NCBI RefSeq assembly: GCF_003609635.1 | Contig: NZ_MCIA01000006.1 | Coordinates: 145,796 to 209,795 of the forward strand | Direction of reading: 5' to 3' | DNA: 64,000 bases | Source of the DNA: Lacrimispora algidixylanolytica | Lineage (GTDB): Bacteria > Bacillota > Clostridia > Lachnospirales > Lachnospiraceae | Notes under the pieces: generated by a model | The model's input: only the letters and a program-made list of their open reading frames with translations | Databases searched by the model: none | What the model was told of the DNA's origin: nothing | Made by a program: the position numbers and the translations under genes | In this document: in pieces, positions 1 to 8,966 of the stretch | Position numbering within the stretch: the first letter of the stretch is position 1 | Layout: each line of letters opens with the position of its first letter

Positions 1-116
1 ATAATCTAATGAACAATGGTAAATTAAAGCGAACTGAAGATTATTTATATAATGTACGCTTTTTGGTATTTAGATTATTAGCAGGTAGTGCATTATTATA
101 CACTGGAGATGGAGAA

Positions 117-599
117 ATGAGTAAAATATACATTGTTGGTATTGTTGCAAGTGGTAAGACCACTCTCGCAAAAAAACTATCAAAAGAAATGAACATCCCT
201 CATTATGAACTGGATTGTATTGTTCATGTAAAGACTGAAAATGGAAGTTACAAACGAACTCCAGAAGAACAGGTGCAAGAAATTAAACGCATTGACGAAC
301 TTGGTGATTGGATTATTGAGGGGACATTACGCTCATCATGCCATTGTTTACTTGAAATGGCAGATAAAATTATCTTTCTTGACACTCCATTGTGGTTACG
401 GAAATGTAGAATACTAACCCGATTTATTAAACAACAATTACATATTGAACCTTGCCATTATAAGTCAGACTTTAATATGCTGAGACTAATGTACAAATGG
501 ACAGATGATTTTGAAAATAACAGAAAGCAATTTGAAGAAATATTGAGTACGTATAAATATAAATTAACAACCATAGCAAGTTCAAATGCAAAACTATAA
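117..599 (+). CDS. P-loop kinase-like / topology-modulation (adenylate kinase-like) protein
   Basis: Encodes a 160-residue P-loop NTPase of the small-molecule kinase type, often annotated as adenylate kinase-like or DNA topology modulation (FlaR-like) protein. The Walker A loop GIVASGKTT sits at residues 8-16, followed by the acidic LD after the second strand and an Arg-rich lid region (LRKCRILTRF) typical of the family. An upstream in-frame ATG at 9 would add 36 residues with no family similarity; the ATG at 117 has a GGAG just before it and places the P-loop at the expected N-terminal position, so I chose it. It stands alone, with a hairpin terminator downstream. The true substrate is unknown; the family call is firm and the function weak. 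Confidence 0.8.
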   Translation: MSKIYIVGIVASGKTTLAKKLSKEMNIPHYELDCIVHVKTENGSYKRTPEEQVQEIKRIDELGDWIIEGTLRSSCHCLLEMADKIIFLDTPLWLRKCRILTRFIKQQLHIEPCHYKSDFNMLRLMYKWTDDFENNRKQFEEILSTYKYKLTTIASSNAKL

Positions 600-656
600 C
601 TAATAAGCATAATGTGAAGTATAAGTTGGTTCACTATCTTCGTATATTGAGCAATA

Positions 657-690
657 AAGGTGGACAATCCCACCTATAATTTTTATTAGG
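657..690. terminator. Hairpin terminator (bidirectional candidate)
   Basis: AGGTGG (658-663) and CCACCT (670-675) form a perfect 6-bp stem with a 6-nt loop, followed by ATAATTTTTATT. It lies between the converging P-loop gene and the minus-strand HsmA gene and could serve the plus-strand gene. Confidence 0.6.
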
Positions 691-766
691 CTATATTTCA
701 ACACTATATTAAAACATAGCCAAATAAAAAAGAATGGATCGTGTAATTTATTTAGTAATATTACGC

Positions 767-1144
767 TTATTTAGGCGTCCCTACCATGGAAAATAACATT
801 CCAGAAATAAAGGGAATGAGCCATATACACCAGACTACAATACTGAATTTATGAAAGTTTTTCTTCCTCTGTTCCTGGTTACTTGCCAGCACTATAGTAG
901 CCCATACTGCATGAAGAAACATAAGCACAATGGCCAGAACGCCAGTGATTCCATGGAAATTAAGACGGAAATTACCTGGAGCTAGAGTTGTCATCAGAGT
1001 AGTTCCTATGGTATCAAAGGCAAACCCCAACCAGAATATAATAAGATGCCATTTTTTTAAAACACCCTGTTTCTTTTCAGCCCAGACTCCAATTGTGTAA
1101 AAAAGCAGAGCAAGGTTTATTGTAATGATAGCATATGGTAACAT
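767..1144 (-). CDS. HsmA family membrane protein
   Basis: A 125-residue integral membrane protein of the HsmA family (the TIGR03987-type small membrane protein seen in many Clostridia). Four hydrophobic segments are visible, at about residues 3-20, 32-52, 65-87 and 100-120, separated by short charged loops (EKKQGVLKKW and NQEQRKKNFHK). The start at 1144 has GAAAGGAG about 8 nt upstream on the minus strand. It is monocistronic. Its biochemical role is not established and nothing in the context suggests one. The family assignment is from overall sequence character rather than a catalytic motif. Confidence 0.7.
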   Translation of the reverse strand: MLPYAIITINLALLFYTIGVWAEKKQGVLKKWHLIIFWLGFAFDTIGTTLMTTLAPGNFRLNFHGITGVLAIVLMFLHAVWATIVLASNQEQRKKNFHKFSIVVWCIWLIPFISGMLFSMVGTPK

Positions 1145-1338
1145 AGCCGATTCTCCTTTCAGATTTACCCTTTTTAGGAAGATAATGATAGCTCATTTCA
1201 ATACAAACAAAAATCTATTTAGATTCAAAATAGGCAAATTTAAGAGTCTCATCGTTTCTATAAATCTTTGATAATCAACCAGTTCTAAGTAGTTTCTTTC
1301 ATAATTAAAAAAACATACAATTCATTTATAACCATCTT

Positions 1339-1884
1339 TTAAACTATACGATCATTTAGCAACACCATATGAATATGGTCTTCCCAAACGCCGTTGATGT
1401 TCAAATACCGCGGTGACAGGCCTTCGTTTGAAAATCCCAATTTTTCCGTCACTTTGATTGACCTATTATTTCGGGGCATGATGTTTGCTTCAATCCGATG
1501 TAAGCCAAAGTCTTTCCATATAACCTGGATTCCCTGTCGCAATGCCTCTGTCATGTAACCCTTGTTTATTTCCTCCTCATCCAGCTTATATCCTAAATAG
1601 CAGGACTGAAAGGCACCCTTGATTATATTTGTAAAACCTATGCAACCAATGATTCTTTCCGGATTCTCTTTCTTAGATATCCAAAGCCTTAATGCATTCT
1701 TGTTGCATGAATCCCCCATCAATTCCTCTTCCTGGTAGGTTCTTGAATAAAATGCCTTACTTCTAATAGGCTCCCACTCTTTTAAAAATGCCTGATTTCT
1801 CACATGGTAATCAAGGACCATATCTGTTAAAGAAATATCAGAAGTACGAAGAATCAGCCGTTCTGTTTCATAAGTAATTTTCAT
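1339..1884 (-). CDS. GNAT N-acetyltransferase, RimJ/RimL-like
   Basis: A 181-residue acetyltransferase of the RimJ/RimL subgroup, which transfers acetyl from acetyl-CoA to a protein N-terminus or small amine. Family hallmarks are the N-terminal ETERLILR at about residues 5-12, the LGYKLDEEEINKGYMTEAL stretch that contains the acetyl-CoA binding strand and loop, and the closing NRSIKVTEKLGF followed by a GVWEDHIHMVLL tail. A longer reading from 1899 exists, but the ATG at 1884 has GGAGGT 7 nt upstream, so it is preferred. It is divergent from the metal sensor gene at 2041. The acceptor is unknown. Confidence 0.85.
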   Translation of the reverse strand: MKITYETERLILRTSDISLTDMVLDYHVRNQAFLKEWEPIRSKAFYSRTYQEEELMGDSCNKNALRLWISKKENPERIIGCIGFTNIIKGAFQSCYLGYKLDEEEINKGYMTEALRQGIQVIWKDFGLHRIEANIMPRNNRSIKVTEKLGFSNEGLSPRYLNINGVWEDHIHMVLLNDRIV

Positions 1885-1983
1885 TGAAATTACCTCCACT
1901 TCTTAATTTTATGAAATGAATTTAGCGAAAAAACAGTATAGCACAAAGGAAATATGGTCGCAAGAAGTTCCTGTTATCTGTTA

Positions 1984-2012
1984 TTGAGAAAAATGGTAAT
2001 TTTTAGTACAAT
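1984..2012 (+). promoter_or_regulatory. Promoter of the metal-sensor / nickel-type transporter operon
   Basis: TTGAGA at 1984-1989 and TACAAT at 2007-2012 with a 17-nt spacer, 28 nt ahead of the metal-sensor start. CsoR/RcnR-family proteins normally bind their own promoter, so an operator may lie here, but I cannot point to a clear palindrome. Confidence 0.6.
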
Positions 2013-2040
2013 AGAGGGAGAACAGGAGTGAGGTAAAATT

Positions 2041-2382
2041 ATGGAAGAAGAGAAAACATATCATACCCATGTATCAGAGGATGGAACGGAGTTTACCCAT
2101 AGTCACAATGGACATGCCCATACTCATAAGAATACAAAGGTAGTGGAAAATCGTCTTTCTCGTGCCATTGGTCATCTAGAATCAGTAAAGCGAATGGTAA
2201 GCGAAGGAAGGGACTGCAGCGAGGTTTTAATTCAGCTTTCCGCAGTCATATCTGCACTTAATAGTACGGGGAAGGTTATTATTAAGGACCATATTGAAAA
2301 TTGTATCGTGGATGCGGTGGAATCTGGGGACAGAAAGGCTATTGACGATTTAAATCATGCTATTGATCGTTTTATGAAATAA
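2041..2382 (+). CDS. CsoR/RcnR family metal-sensitive transcriptional repressor with His-rich N-terminus
   Basis: A 113-residue all-helical metal-sensing repressor (DUF156 family). The conserved core begins at about residue 35 with RLSRAIGHLESVKRM. The metal ligand set reads Cys in GRDCSEV, then His and Cys in KDHIENC, which is the C-H-C pattern of Cu(I)-type CsoR rather than the His-rich RcnR set. The first 33 residues are unusual: eight histidines in HTH and HSHNGHAHTH patterns, which could bind extra metal. It is the first gene before a nickel/peptide-type ABC importer (gap about 80 nt), so it may control metal uptake. Whether the metal is nickel, cobalt or copper cannot be decided from sequence. 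Confidence 0.85.
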   Translation: MEEEKTYHTHVSEDGTEFTHSHNGHAHTHKNTKVVENRLSRAIGHLESVKRMVSEGRDCSEVLIQLSAVISALNSTGKVIIKDHIENCIVDAVESGDRKAIDDLNHAIDRFMK

Positions 2383-2463
2383 ATATCCCCTAGGGAGGCT
2401 TGTAGTAGAGGCTTCCTTTCTACTATACTAAATGGAAGAACGATGTATGGAGAGAGGGAGCAC

Positions 2464-3999
2464 ATGATGAAAAAAATATTGGCTGTATTATTGGGGACCG
2501 GTTTTATGACAGCCTCCTTATATGGCTGTCATAACAGCACTGCAGTGGGAACAGCTCCTAAGGGACAAGCGTCGGATAAGAAAATAATTCGGGTCTCTGA
2601 ATCGTTTGCCCTTCAGACATTAGACCCCCATCTGGATTATCAGGGTTGGTACACGTCCATCTACGGAGTGACGGAAACTTTGTTTCATATGAATGACCAG
2701 TCAACAGTAACCCCTCTACTAGCAGAAAGCGCCAGTGCAAACGGAGCTGTGTGGTCCATACGTCTTAATGAAAAAGCTTTCTTTTCCAACGGGGATCCAG
2801 TGACGCCAGATATGGTGATCCGCAATTTAAAAGAAGCTGGGGAAATCAATTTTAGATTCTCTAATTTTACGAAATATACATATGCTGTCGTAGATAAATA
2901 TACCTTTACCATTGATACTGGAACCATATACCCTATGCTGATAAATGACTTAGCAAGTCCTGAACTAGCCATTGCTGACCTTGACCACAGTGGGGATAAG
3001 AAGACTGGACTTGTGGCTACTGGTCCATTTGTGATATCTTCTTTTGAACCAGGTGGCACCATTGAGGTGGCAAGAAACGAACAGTACTGGAATGGAAAGG
3101 CTAAGCTTGATGGCGCTGTATTTTATTACATGCCTGAGGCAGGTACCTCTTTCCTGGCCATTCAAAATGGGGAGATTGACACTTATACCAGTGTGACCTC
3201 TGATGCAGCAGAGCAGTACCGCAAAGAGCCAGAGACATATACACTGACTACAATTCCAGCCACCAGGTTGCAGTTTTATATATTGAATGAAAATAGAATG
3301 AATGCGTCTCTTCGGAAAGCCACCAACTTAACGATAGATTCCAAAGCCATCGGTGCATATCTAAATGGAACGGTATCTGAAACCGTGGGACCTTTTGGCC
3401 CGTCGGCTTCTTATGGAAAGGTAACAAAGGCAAAACCAGATGTTAAGGCAGCCAAAGCCCTTTTAGAAGGGGATGGATATACCATAAATTCTGACGGATA
3501 TTATGAAAAGGACGGCAAGGTATTGTCCATTCATCTTGCTTATTATGCCGCAAGGAGTCTGGACACTCTGGCGGCTCTCATGCAGGAACAATTAAAAGAG
3601 GTAGGCATCCATGTTGTCCTGACCTGTGAGGAGGATCCAGATGGCACTTATATCGCCACTGGAGACTTTGACATTGGTTTGTTTTGCATGATTTCAGATA
3701 AGGCAGGAGATCCGTATTATTTTATAAACTGCACCCTGGCAGACGGGGCCCCTTATAATTGTGGTGGATTTAAAAATGATCAGGTTCAATTAATGATTAA
3801 AGAGTTGGAGACTGAAACCGATACAAATAAACGGGCTCAACTTGCTAATCAGGTGATACAAACCGCTATAGATGAGGATGCCTTTGGCTATGTGGCATTG
3901 TTTAATAAGATTACAGTCACTAGAAATGGAGTAAAAGGTGTGGCAGAGAATAATCCTTTTGATTTCTATTTCTTAAGTGCAGATACGGATATGGACTAG
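2464..3999 (+). CDS. Nickel/peptide-type ABC transporter substrate-binding lipoprotein
   Basis: A 511-residue family 5 extracellular binding protein (NikA/OppA fold). The signal peptide ends in the lipobox LYGC, so the mature protein is a lipoprotein with Cys at its N-terminus. The family signature is visible as SFALQTLDPHLDYQGW followed by VTETLFHMND, and later DPYYFINCTL. Start choice: the frame opens at 2443, but ATG 2464 (or the adjacent ATG 2467) directly precedes the signal peptide and has GAGAGGGAG upstream. It delivers ligand to the permeases encoded at 4003 and 4939. NikA-like proteins bind nickel chelates while close relatives bind peptides; with a metal sensor upstream, a metal complex is favoured but unproven. 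Confidence 0.85.
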   Translation: MMKKILAVLLGTGFMTASLYGCHNSTAVGTAPKGQASDKKIIRVSESFALQTLDPHLDYQGWYTSIYGVTETLFHMNDQSTVTPLLAESASANGAVWSIRLNEKAFFSNGDPVTPDMVIRNLKEAGEINFRFSNFTKYTYAVVDKYTFTIDTGTIYPMLINDLASPELAIADLDHSGDKKTGLVATGPFVISSFEPGGTIEVARNEQYWNGKAKLDGAVFYYMPEAGTSFLAIQNGEIDTYTSVTSDAAEQYRKEPETYTLTTIPATRLQFYILNENRMNASLRKATNLTIDSKAIGAYLNGTVSETVGPFGPSASYGKVTKAKPDVKAAKALLEGDGYTINSDGYYEKDGKVLSIHLAYYAARSLDTLAALMQEQLKEVGIHVVLTCEEDPDGTYIATGDFDIGLFCMISDKAGDPYYFINCTLADGAPYNCGGFKNDQVQLMIKELETETDTNKRAQLANQVIQTAIDEDAFGYVALFNKITVTRNGVKGVAENNPFDFYFLSADTDMD

Positions 4000-4002
4000 G
4001 AT

Positions 4003-4938
4003 ATGAATATGAAACGATATGTATCAGGTAGACTTTTACAGCTTATTCCAGTCTTATTTGGAGTCACCTTTTTAACCTTTGCCCTTCTTTCCCTAGCACC
4101 TGGAGATCCAGTGCAAAAGAAGTTAAGTGCTCAGGGGATCGCAGTAACAAAAGATGTTTTATTAGAGACGAGAAAGGAAATGGGTCTTGACCGTCCATGG
4201 ACACTTCGCTATGCAAGCTGGCTCTTTGACCTTCTCCATGGGGATCTGGGGGATTCCTATAAAGATGGTACGCCGGTTGCAGGAAGGCTTGTAAAAGCAA
4301 TGAAGTATACAGGGATTCTGGCTATCAGTGCCTTTCTTTTAGCGCTGGTGATATCCTTACCTCTAGGAATTTATGGTGGAATTAAGAAGGCTGGTTTTTT
4401 AGACCGCATGATTCAATTGTTTTGCCTAGCAGGATATGCTGTTCCAGGTTTCCTTTTAGCCGTACTCCTCATATACCTTTTTTGCATCCGCTTAAAGGTC
4501 TTTCCAATAATCGCAAAGGGAACTGTTCAGGGGCTTTTTCTACCAACATTAACCCTGGCGCTGCCTCTAGCCAGCCGGCTGACTAGGCAAGTACGGGCCT
4601 CTGTGCTGAACCAAATGGAGATGGAATATGTAGATGGGGCAAAGGCCAGGGGAGTGCTAAAGCCATATATCCTGATTTTTCACATCCTTCGGAATGCTAT
4701 GATTTCCATTCTCACCGTGTTTGGTTTGTCAATTGGAACACTTTTGGGTGGTAGTGTGGTAATTGAAAATATATTTATGTGGCCAGGAATGGGGAAAATG
4801 GTAATGGATTCCATAACAGCAAGAGACTATCCAGTGGTTCAGGGATTTGTATTGGTGATGGCAGTGATTTACGTGATCATCAACCTAATTGTAGATATCA
4901 GCTATCATCTTTTAGATCCCAGACTGGAGGAGATATAA
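4003..4938 (+). CDS. NikB-like ABC transporter permease
   Basis: A 311-residue inner-membrane permease of the nickel/dipeptide class. The N-terminus has the usual first helix and the LLSLAPGDPV motif shared by NikB/DppB, and the cytoplasmic EAA-type coupling loop reads EYVDGAKARGVLKPYIL around residues 207-223. About six membrane segments are visible. It starts 3 nt after the binding-protein stop and is followed without any gap by the second permease, so the two are translationally linked. Substrate specificity follows the binding protein. Confidence 0.87.
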   Translation: MNMKRYVSGRLLQLIPVLFGVTFLTFALLSLAPGDPVQKKLSAQGIAVTKDVLLETRKEMGLDRPWTLRYASWLFDLLHGDLGDSYKDGTPVAGRLVKAMKYTGILAISAFLLALVISLPLGIYGGIKKAGFLDRMIQLFCLAGYAVPGFLLAVLLIYLFCIRLKVFPIIAKGTVQGLFLPTLTLALPLASRLTRQVRASVLNQMEMEYVDGAKARGVLKPYILIFHILRNAMISILTVFGLSIGTLLGGSVVIENIFMWPGMGKMVMDSITARDYPVVQGFVLVMAVIYVIINLIVDISYHLLDPRLEEI

Positions 4939-5784
4939 ATGATGAGATATAAGACCATGGAAAACCGGAGTCGAATGAAAAGACAGGTGATATTTTTCTT
5001 GTTCCTAGTGTCTCTTTTAGGGCTTGTTAGTCTTTTAGCACCTTATCTGATAACCAATGACCCTTATACCACCAATGCGTTATACCGGAAGGGTCCTCCT
5101 AATCTTACTTTCCCTTTTGGGACGGATAAGCTGGGCCGCTGCATCTTTTCCAGAGTTATTATGGGGACAAGGACTTCTGTTTTTTCTGCCCTTATGGTGG
5201 TAGCGGTATCGTTGACCACAGGCACTGCCTTTGGTATTATCTCAGGTTATTACGGTGGACTGTTAGACCGAGTGATTATGGGTATTTGTGATATTTTCCT
5301 TGCATTTCCTCAGATGGTACTGGCGATTGGAGTGGCTGGACTATTGGGAGGAAATATGACAAATGCCATTCTTGCACTTACACTTACGGGCTGGACCTCT
5401 TACGCAAGGCTTTCCAGAGGACTGGTCATGACAATGAAAAAAGAGACCTACATCAGTGCAGCCAGACTAAGCGGGAGTGGTAATATAGAAATAATGTTAG
5501 AACACATCTTTCCTGGGATCGCAGGAGAGCTGATTATAAATGCAACCTTACAGATTTCGGCAGTGATGATAGGTTTTGCTGGTTTATCCTATCTGGGCAT
5601 TGGAGTTTCTGTTCCTGAAGCGGAATGGGGTTCCATGATAAGCGAAGCGATTGGTTATATGCAGCAGGCGCCTTGGGCTGTAATGGCACCGGGAGCCGCC
5701 CTTTTTATTACCGTCTTCGTTTTCCAGCTTTTGGGAGATTCTCTCAGGGATTATTTTGGTGTTGGGAGGGGTCGATATGAGTGA
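4939..5784 (+). CDS. NikC-like ABC transporter permease
   Basis: A 281-residue partner permease of the NikC/DppC type. It shows the family opening in which a first helix leads into LAPYLITNDPYTTN, then PFGTDKLGRCIFSRVI, and the coupling loop KKETYISAARLSGSGN near residues 170-185. It starts directly at the upstream stop codon (TAA then ATG) and its end overlaps the following ATPase start by 8 nt, indicating a tightly coupled operon. With the NikB-like protein it forms the membrane channel of the importer. Confidence 0.87.
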   Translation: MMRYKTMENRSRMKRQVIFFLFLVSLLGLVSLLAPYLITNDPYTTNALYRKGPPNLTFPFGTDKLGRCIFSRVIMGTRTSVFSALMVVAVSLTTGTAFGIISGYYGGLLDRVIMGICDIFLAFPQMVLAIGVAGLLGGNMTNAILALTLTGWTSYARLSRGLVMTMKKETYISAARLSGSGNIEIMLEHIFPGIAGELIINATLQISAVMIGFAGLSYLGIGVSVPEAEWGSMISEAIGYMQQAPWAVMAPGAALFITVFVFQLLGDSLRDYFGVGRGRYE

Positions 5785-7366
5785 ATCCGTTTTGTCTGTA
5801 AAAGACCTTTCCGTTCAGTACGGAAGCCATAAGGTATTATCAAACCTTTCCTTTGAAGTAAATAAAGGAGAGATTATAGGGATCGTTGGAGAAAGCGGGT
5901 GTGGGAAAACCACCCTATTAAAAGCTTTATTTCCCAAAAGAACCACCAATCTTATCATCTCCTCTGGCAGTATCTTATTTGAAGATCAGAATCTGGCAAA
6001 TGCGGATAAGAAAAAGGCAGAGGAGCTATGCGGTAGAGGAATTGGTATGATTTTTCAAAATCCCAAAGCTTCATTTAATCCCATACGCACATACAAAAGC
6101 CAGTATATAGAGACGTTAAAAAGTCATGGCATGTATCATAAAGAAACTTTTGAGTCTCTTGTTCTTAAAACCTTTGAACGTATGAATCTTACAGGTGGAA
6201 GGGAACTTTTAGAAAGCTGCCCCTATGAAATGAGTGGCGGCATGAATCAAAGAATTGCAATTGCTCTTTCTATCTTGTTAAAACCTCGGCTTCTTCTTTT
6301 AGATGAACCTACCAGTGCACTTGACGTAGCTTCTGGGAAGCTTGTAATGGAAGAACTTCAACGAATCCGGGAACTTACCAATACCTCTATTATTCTGGTG
6401 ACCCACAACATGGGCCTTCTCTCTGGAGTGGCAGATAAGGTGGGCGTCATAAATCAGGGAAGCTTAGTAGAGTGGGGGACGGTTCATAAGGTGTTTGGAT
6501 CTCCGGAACACTCTTTTACCAAAACCTTATTAGACGCGGTACCTAAATTAGGCATTCCGGAACGGATAGAGGAAGAGAACATTTCGGATTGTATCCTGAA
6601 GCTAGAAGAGGTAAGTAAGGAATACAAAAGAAAGAATAGTCCCTTTTTGGCCCTTGCAAAGGTTGGTATGGAAGTAAAAACAGGAGAGATCCTTGGGGTT
6701 GTAGGGGAAAGCGGAAGTGGAAAAAGTACACTTTTAAACATGATTGCGGGGCTTTGTTCTCCAACTGATGGATCGGTGATTTTTAAAAATCGGATCATGG
6801 AAAAAAGAAGAAAAAGGGACGATTATTGTAACGTACAAATGGTTTTTCAACATGCAGCAGAATCCTTTAATCCAAGGCATCACATTCGCAAAGCCATGGA
6901 TAAAACTTTAAAAAACCTTTGTGATTTAAAAAGCAGAGCAGAAAGAAATGAAAGAATCAATGAACTCATGAAGCGGGTTGACTTAAGCCCAGATCTTGCG
7001 GATCGGTATCCATGGGAGTTAAGCGGAGGCCAGTGTCAAAGAGCCGCCATTGCCAGAGCCATATCCATAAGCCCGAAACTGCTCTTGTGCGACGAAATCA
7101 CAAGTGCCCTTGACGTATCGGTGCAAAAAGAAATCATAGATCTATTAAAAAAGCTAGTGAAAGAAACAGGAATGTCCGTTATTTTCGTTTCCCATGACCT
7201 TTTACTGGTAAGCAGCTTTTGCGATACCATCATGGTGCTTTGGAATGGGGAATGTGTGGAGGCTGCAGCGACAAGAGACATCATAAAGAATCCAAGTCAG
7301 GATTACACAAAAAAATTGCTGAAGACGGCAAGAATAGATGGGAGCTTATACATTGGAACAGATTGA
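5777..7366 (+). CDS. Fused double-domain ABC ATPase (NikD-NikE type)
   Basis: A 529-residue protein with two complete ABC nucleotide-binding domains in one chain, replacing the usual separate NikD and NikE subunits. Domain 1 (about residues 5-255) has Walker A GESGCGKTT, signature MSGGMNQR and Walker [13 protein letters not shown]. Domain 2 (about 270-525) has Walker A GESGSGKST, signature LSGGQCQR and Walker B LLLCDEITSALD. Both sites look catalytically intact. The frame opens at 5756, but ATG 5777 has GGGAGGGG upstream and gives the normal N-terminus. It energises the two permeases immediately upstream. The oligopeptide/nickel C-terminal extension is retained after each domain. Confidence 0.88.
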   Translation: MSESVLSVKDLSVQYGSHKVLSNLSFEVNKGEIIGIVGESGCGKTTLLKALFPKRTTNLIISSGSILFEDQNLANADKKKAEELCGRGIGMIFQNPKASFNPIRTYKSQYIETLKSHGMYHKETFESLVLKTFERMNLTGGRELLESCPYEMSGGMNQRIAIALSILLKPRLLLLDEPTSALDVASGKLVMEELQRIRELTNTSIILVTHNMGLLSGVADKVGVINQGSLVEWGTVHKVFGSPEHSFTKTLLDAVPKLGIPERIEEENISDCILKLEEVSKEYKRKNSPFLALAKVGMEVKTGEILGVVGESGSGKSTLLNMIAGLCSPTDGSVIFKNRIMEKRRKRDDYCNVQMVFQHAAESFNPRHHIRKAMDKTLKNLCDLKSRAERNERINELMKRVDLSPDLADRYPWELSGGQCQRAAIARAISISPKLLLCDEITSALDVSVQKEIIDLLKKLVKETGMSVIFVSHDLLLVSSFCDTIMVLWNGECVEAAATRDIIKNPSQDYTKKLLKTARIDGSLYIGTD

Positions 7367-8090
7367 AGAACGGGTAAAACGATATTGGACCTTGCGGTCT
7401 CATGATTTTTCTTCCGTGCGAAGGAGAGAATTAGAAGAAGAAGTCAGTAAACGCTGGCTGACTGAAATTAGGAAGTATTTGCCAGATAATAAGCCTTTAA
7501 AGATTCTTGATGTAGGAACTGGTGCAGGATTTTTTGCGGTGCTGTTATCCATGGAAGGTCATAAGGTATGGGGCGTTGATATTACACCAGCCATGATAGA
7601 AGAAGCCAAACGCTTATCTAAGGATCTAAGTCTGACCATAAGTTTTGAAGTGATGGATGCCCAAAATCTGGTATTTCCAGATGAGGCTTTTGATGTGGTA
7701 ATATCTAGGAATCTGACATGGACCTTGCCAGAGCCTGAAAAAGCATATAAGGAATGGATAAGAGTTCTTAAAAAGGGCGGAATCCTTTTAAATTTTGATG
7801 CAGATTACGGTCAGGATGTTTTAAACAGTGAACCAGAACAAGAGGAAGACTGGGTTGGATCCGGTTGTCATATCGGGATGACAAAGGAGCTCCTTCTAGA
7901 GTCGAATCAGATTACAAAGTCCATGGAAATCAGTCAGAACAAAAGGCCTAATTGGGATCTTAATGTATTACAGTCTATGGTCAATTGCAAAATAAGCTGT
8001 GACCAGGAGGCTGGTGCTAGAATTTTAAGAGAGAATAATGGGGAGAAAACCCCTACCTTTCTCATCGCAGTAGAAAAAGCGGGGGGATGA
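7338..8090 (+). CDS. Class I SAM-dependent methyltransferase (first of a tandem pair)
   Basis: A methyltransferase of up to 250 residues with the Rossmann SAM-binding motif ILDVGTGAGFFAVLL (about residues 54-68), the acidic ribose contact in VWGVDITPAMIEEAK, and the motif after strand 4, VVISRNLTWTLPEPEKA. It overlaps the end of the ABC ATPase. The ATG at 7338 has a poor ribosome site; a TTG at 7353 preceded by GGGAG is a credible alternative start. The next gene is a clear paralogue. The acceptor is unknown. Because it is in the transporter operon, it may modify the transported ligand or a metal chelator, which is inference only. Confidence 0.8.
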   Translation: MGAYTLEQIEERVKRYWTLRSHDFSSVRRRELEEEVSKRWLTEIRKYLPDNKPLKILDVGTGAGFFAVLLSMEGHKVWGVDITPAMIEEAKRLSKDLSLTISFEVMDAQNLVFPDEAFDVVISRNLTWTLPEPEKAYKEWIRVLKKGGILLNFDADYGQDVLNSEPEQEEDWVGSGCHIGMTKELLLESNQITKSMEISQNKRPNWDLNVLQSMVNCKISCDQEAGARILRENNGEKTPTFLIAVEKAGG

Positions 8091-8094
8091 GATT

Positions 8095-8844
8095 ATGTTA
8101 TTTGAGGAGAATAAAACATACTGGACAAACCGGACCAGTGGTTATTCCAAGGTAAATGAAAAGGAATTATCTTCTGAACAAAAAGAAAAATGGCTGGCCG
8201 CAATTATCCCACATTTCCCAGGGGAGCGAAAACATATTAAAATTCTCGATATGGGAACAGGACCAGGTTTTTTTGCCATCATTTTGGCAGAAGCCGGATT
8301 TCAAGTTACGGCAGTGGATTGTACGGAATCCATGATAGAACAAGCCAAGTTAAATGCAGGAGACTTAAAGGATGAGATCACCTGGGTGCTTTCGAATGCA
8401 GAGCAGACAGGACTTGAGTCAGAAACCTTCGATGCAGTTGTCAGCAGAAACTTAACCTGGAATTTAAGATCGCCTGAGAAGGCTTATGAGGAATGGCTTC
8501 GAATCTTAAAAAAAGGCGGAATTCTATTGAATTTCGATGCAAATTGGTATCAGTATTTATATGATGATGAAAAAAGAAAAGGGTATGAACTGGACCGAAA
8601 ACGTGTAGAAGATAATTGTCTTGAGGATCATTACACGTGTACGGATATAGATGCTATGGAAGCGATTGCTAGAAAGCTGCCACTAAGCCGCAGATTTAGG
8701 CCCCAGTGGGATATGGACGTGTTGAAAAAACTTTCTCTAACTAAGGTGGAAGCAGACCTTAGTATATGGAAACGTGTGTGGTCAGAAGAAGAGAAGGTTA
8801 ACTATGGTTCCACTCCCATGTTTTCTATATTAGCAGTAAAATAA
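8095..8844 (+). CDS. Class I SAM-dependent methyltransferase (second of a tandem pair)
   Basis: A 249-residue paralogue of the preceding gene, sharing the layout KILDMGTGPGFFAIILAEAG (SAM loop), VTAVDCTESMIEQAK and AVVSRNLTWNLRSPEKAYEE. The start has GGGGGATGAG upstream and lies 4 nt after the previous stop. The repeated SRNLTW...PEKAY..W motif in both copies suggests a shared ancestry by tandem duplication and perhaps a heteromeric or sequential action. A strong terminator follows, closing the metal-sensor/transporter/methyltransferase operon. No acceptor can be named. Confidence 0.83.
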   Translation: MLFEENKTYWTNRTSGYSKVNEKELSSEQKEKWLAAIIPHFPGERKHIKILDMGTGPGFFAIILAEAGFQVTAVDCTESMIEQAKLNAGDLKDEITWVLSNAEQTGLESETFDAVVSRNLTWNLRSPEKAYEEWLRILKKGGILLNFDANWYQYLYDDEKRKGYELDRKRVEDNCLEDHYTCTDIDAMEAIARKLPLSRRFRPQWDMDVLKKLSLTKVEADLSIWKRVWSEEEKVNYGSTPMFSILAVK

Positions 8845-8880
8845 GTTTCTCTTAATCTCCAATAAAAATCAATTGCCCAA

Positions 8881-8920
8881 AAGCACATTTCGAAGTATAA
8901 TTACTTGAAGTGTGTTTTTT
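8881..8920 (+). terminator. Rho-independent terminator of the nickel-type operon
   Basis: Arms CACA.TTC.AAGTA and TACTT.GAA.TGTG flank a short TAAT loop and are followed by six T residues (8915-8920). It lies between the second methyltransferase and the TcdA-like gene. Confidence 0.75.
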
Positions 8921-8966
8921 ATTCCTAGTAAAAAGATATAATATATTAAGAAAGAGGTAAAATCAG

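Noticed and set aside
7338..8844. The two methyltransferases as DNA-modification partners of the FokI-like enzyme
   Set aside because: They are small UbiE-type SAM enzymes without DNA methylase motifs (DPPY/NPPF) or target-recognition domains, and are 35 kb away in a transporter operon.
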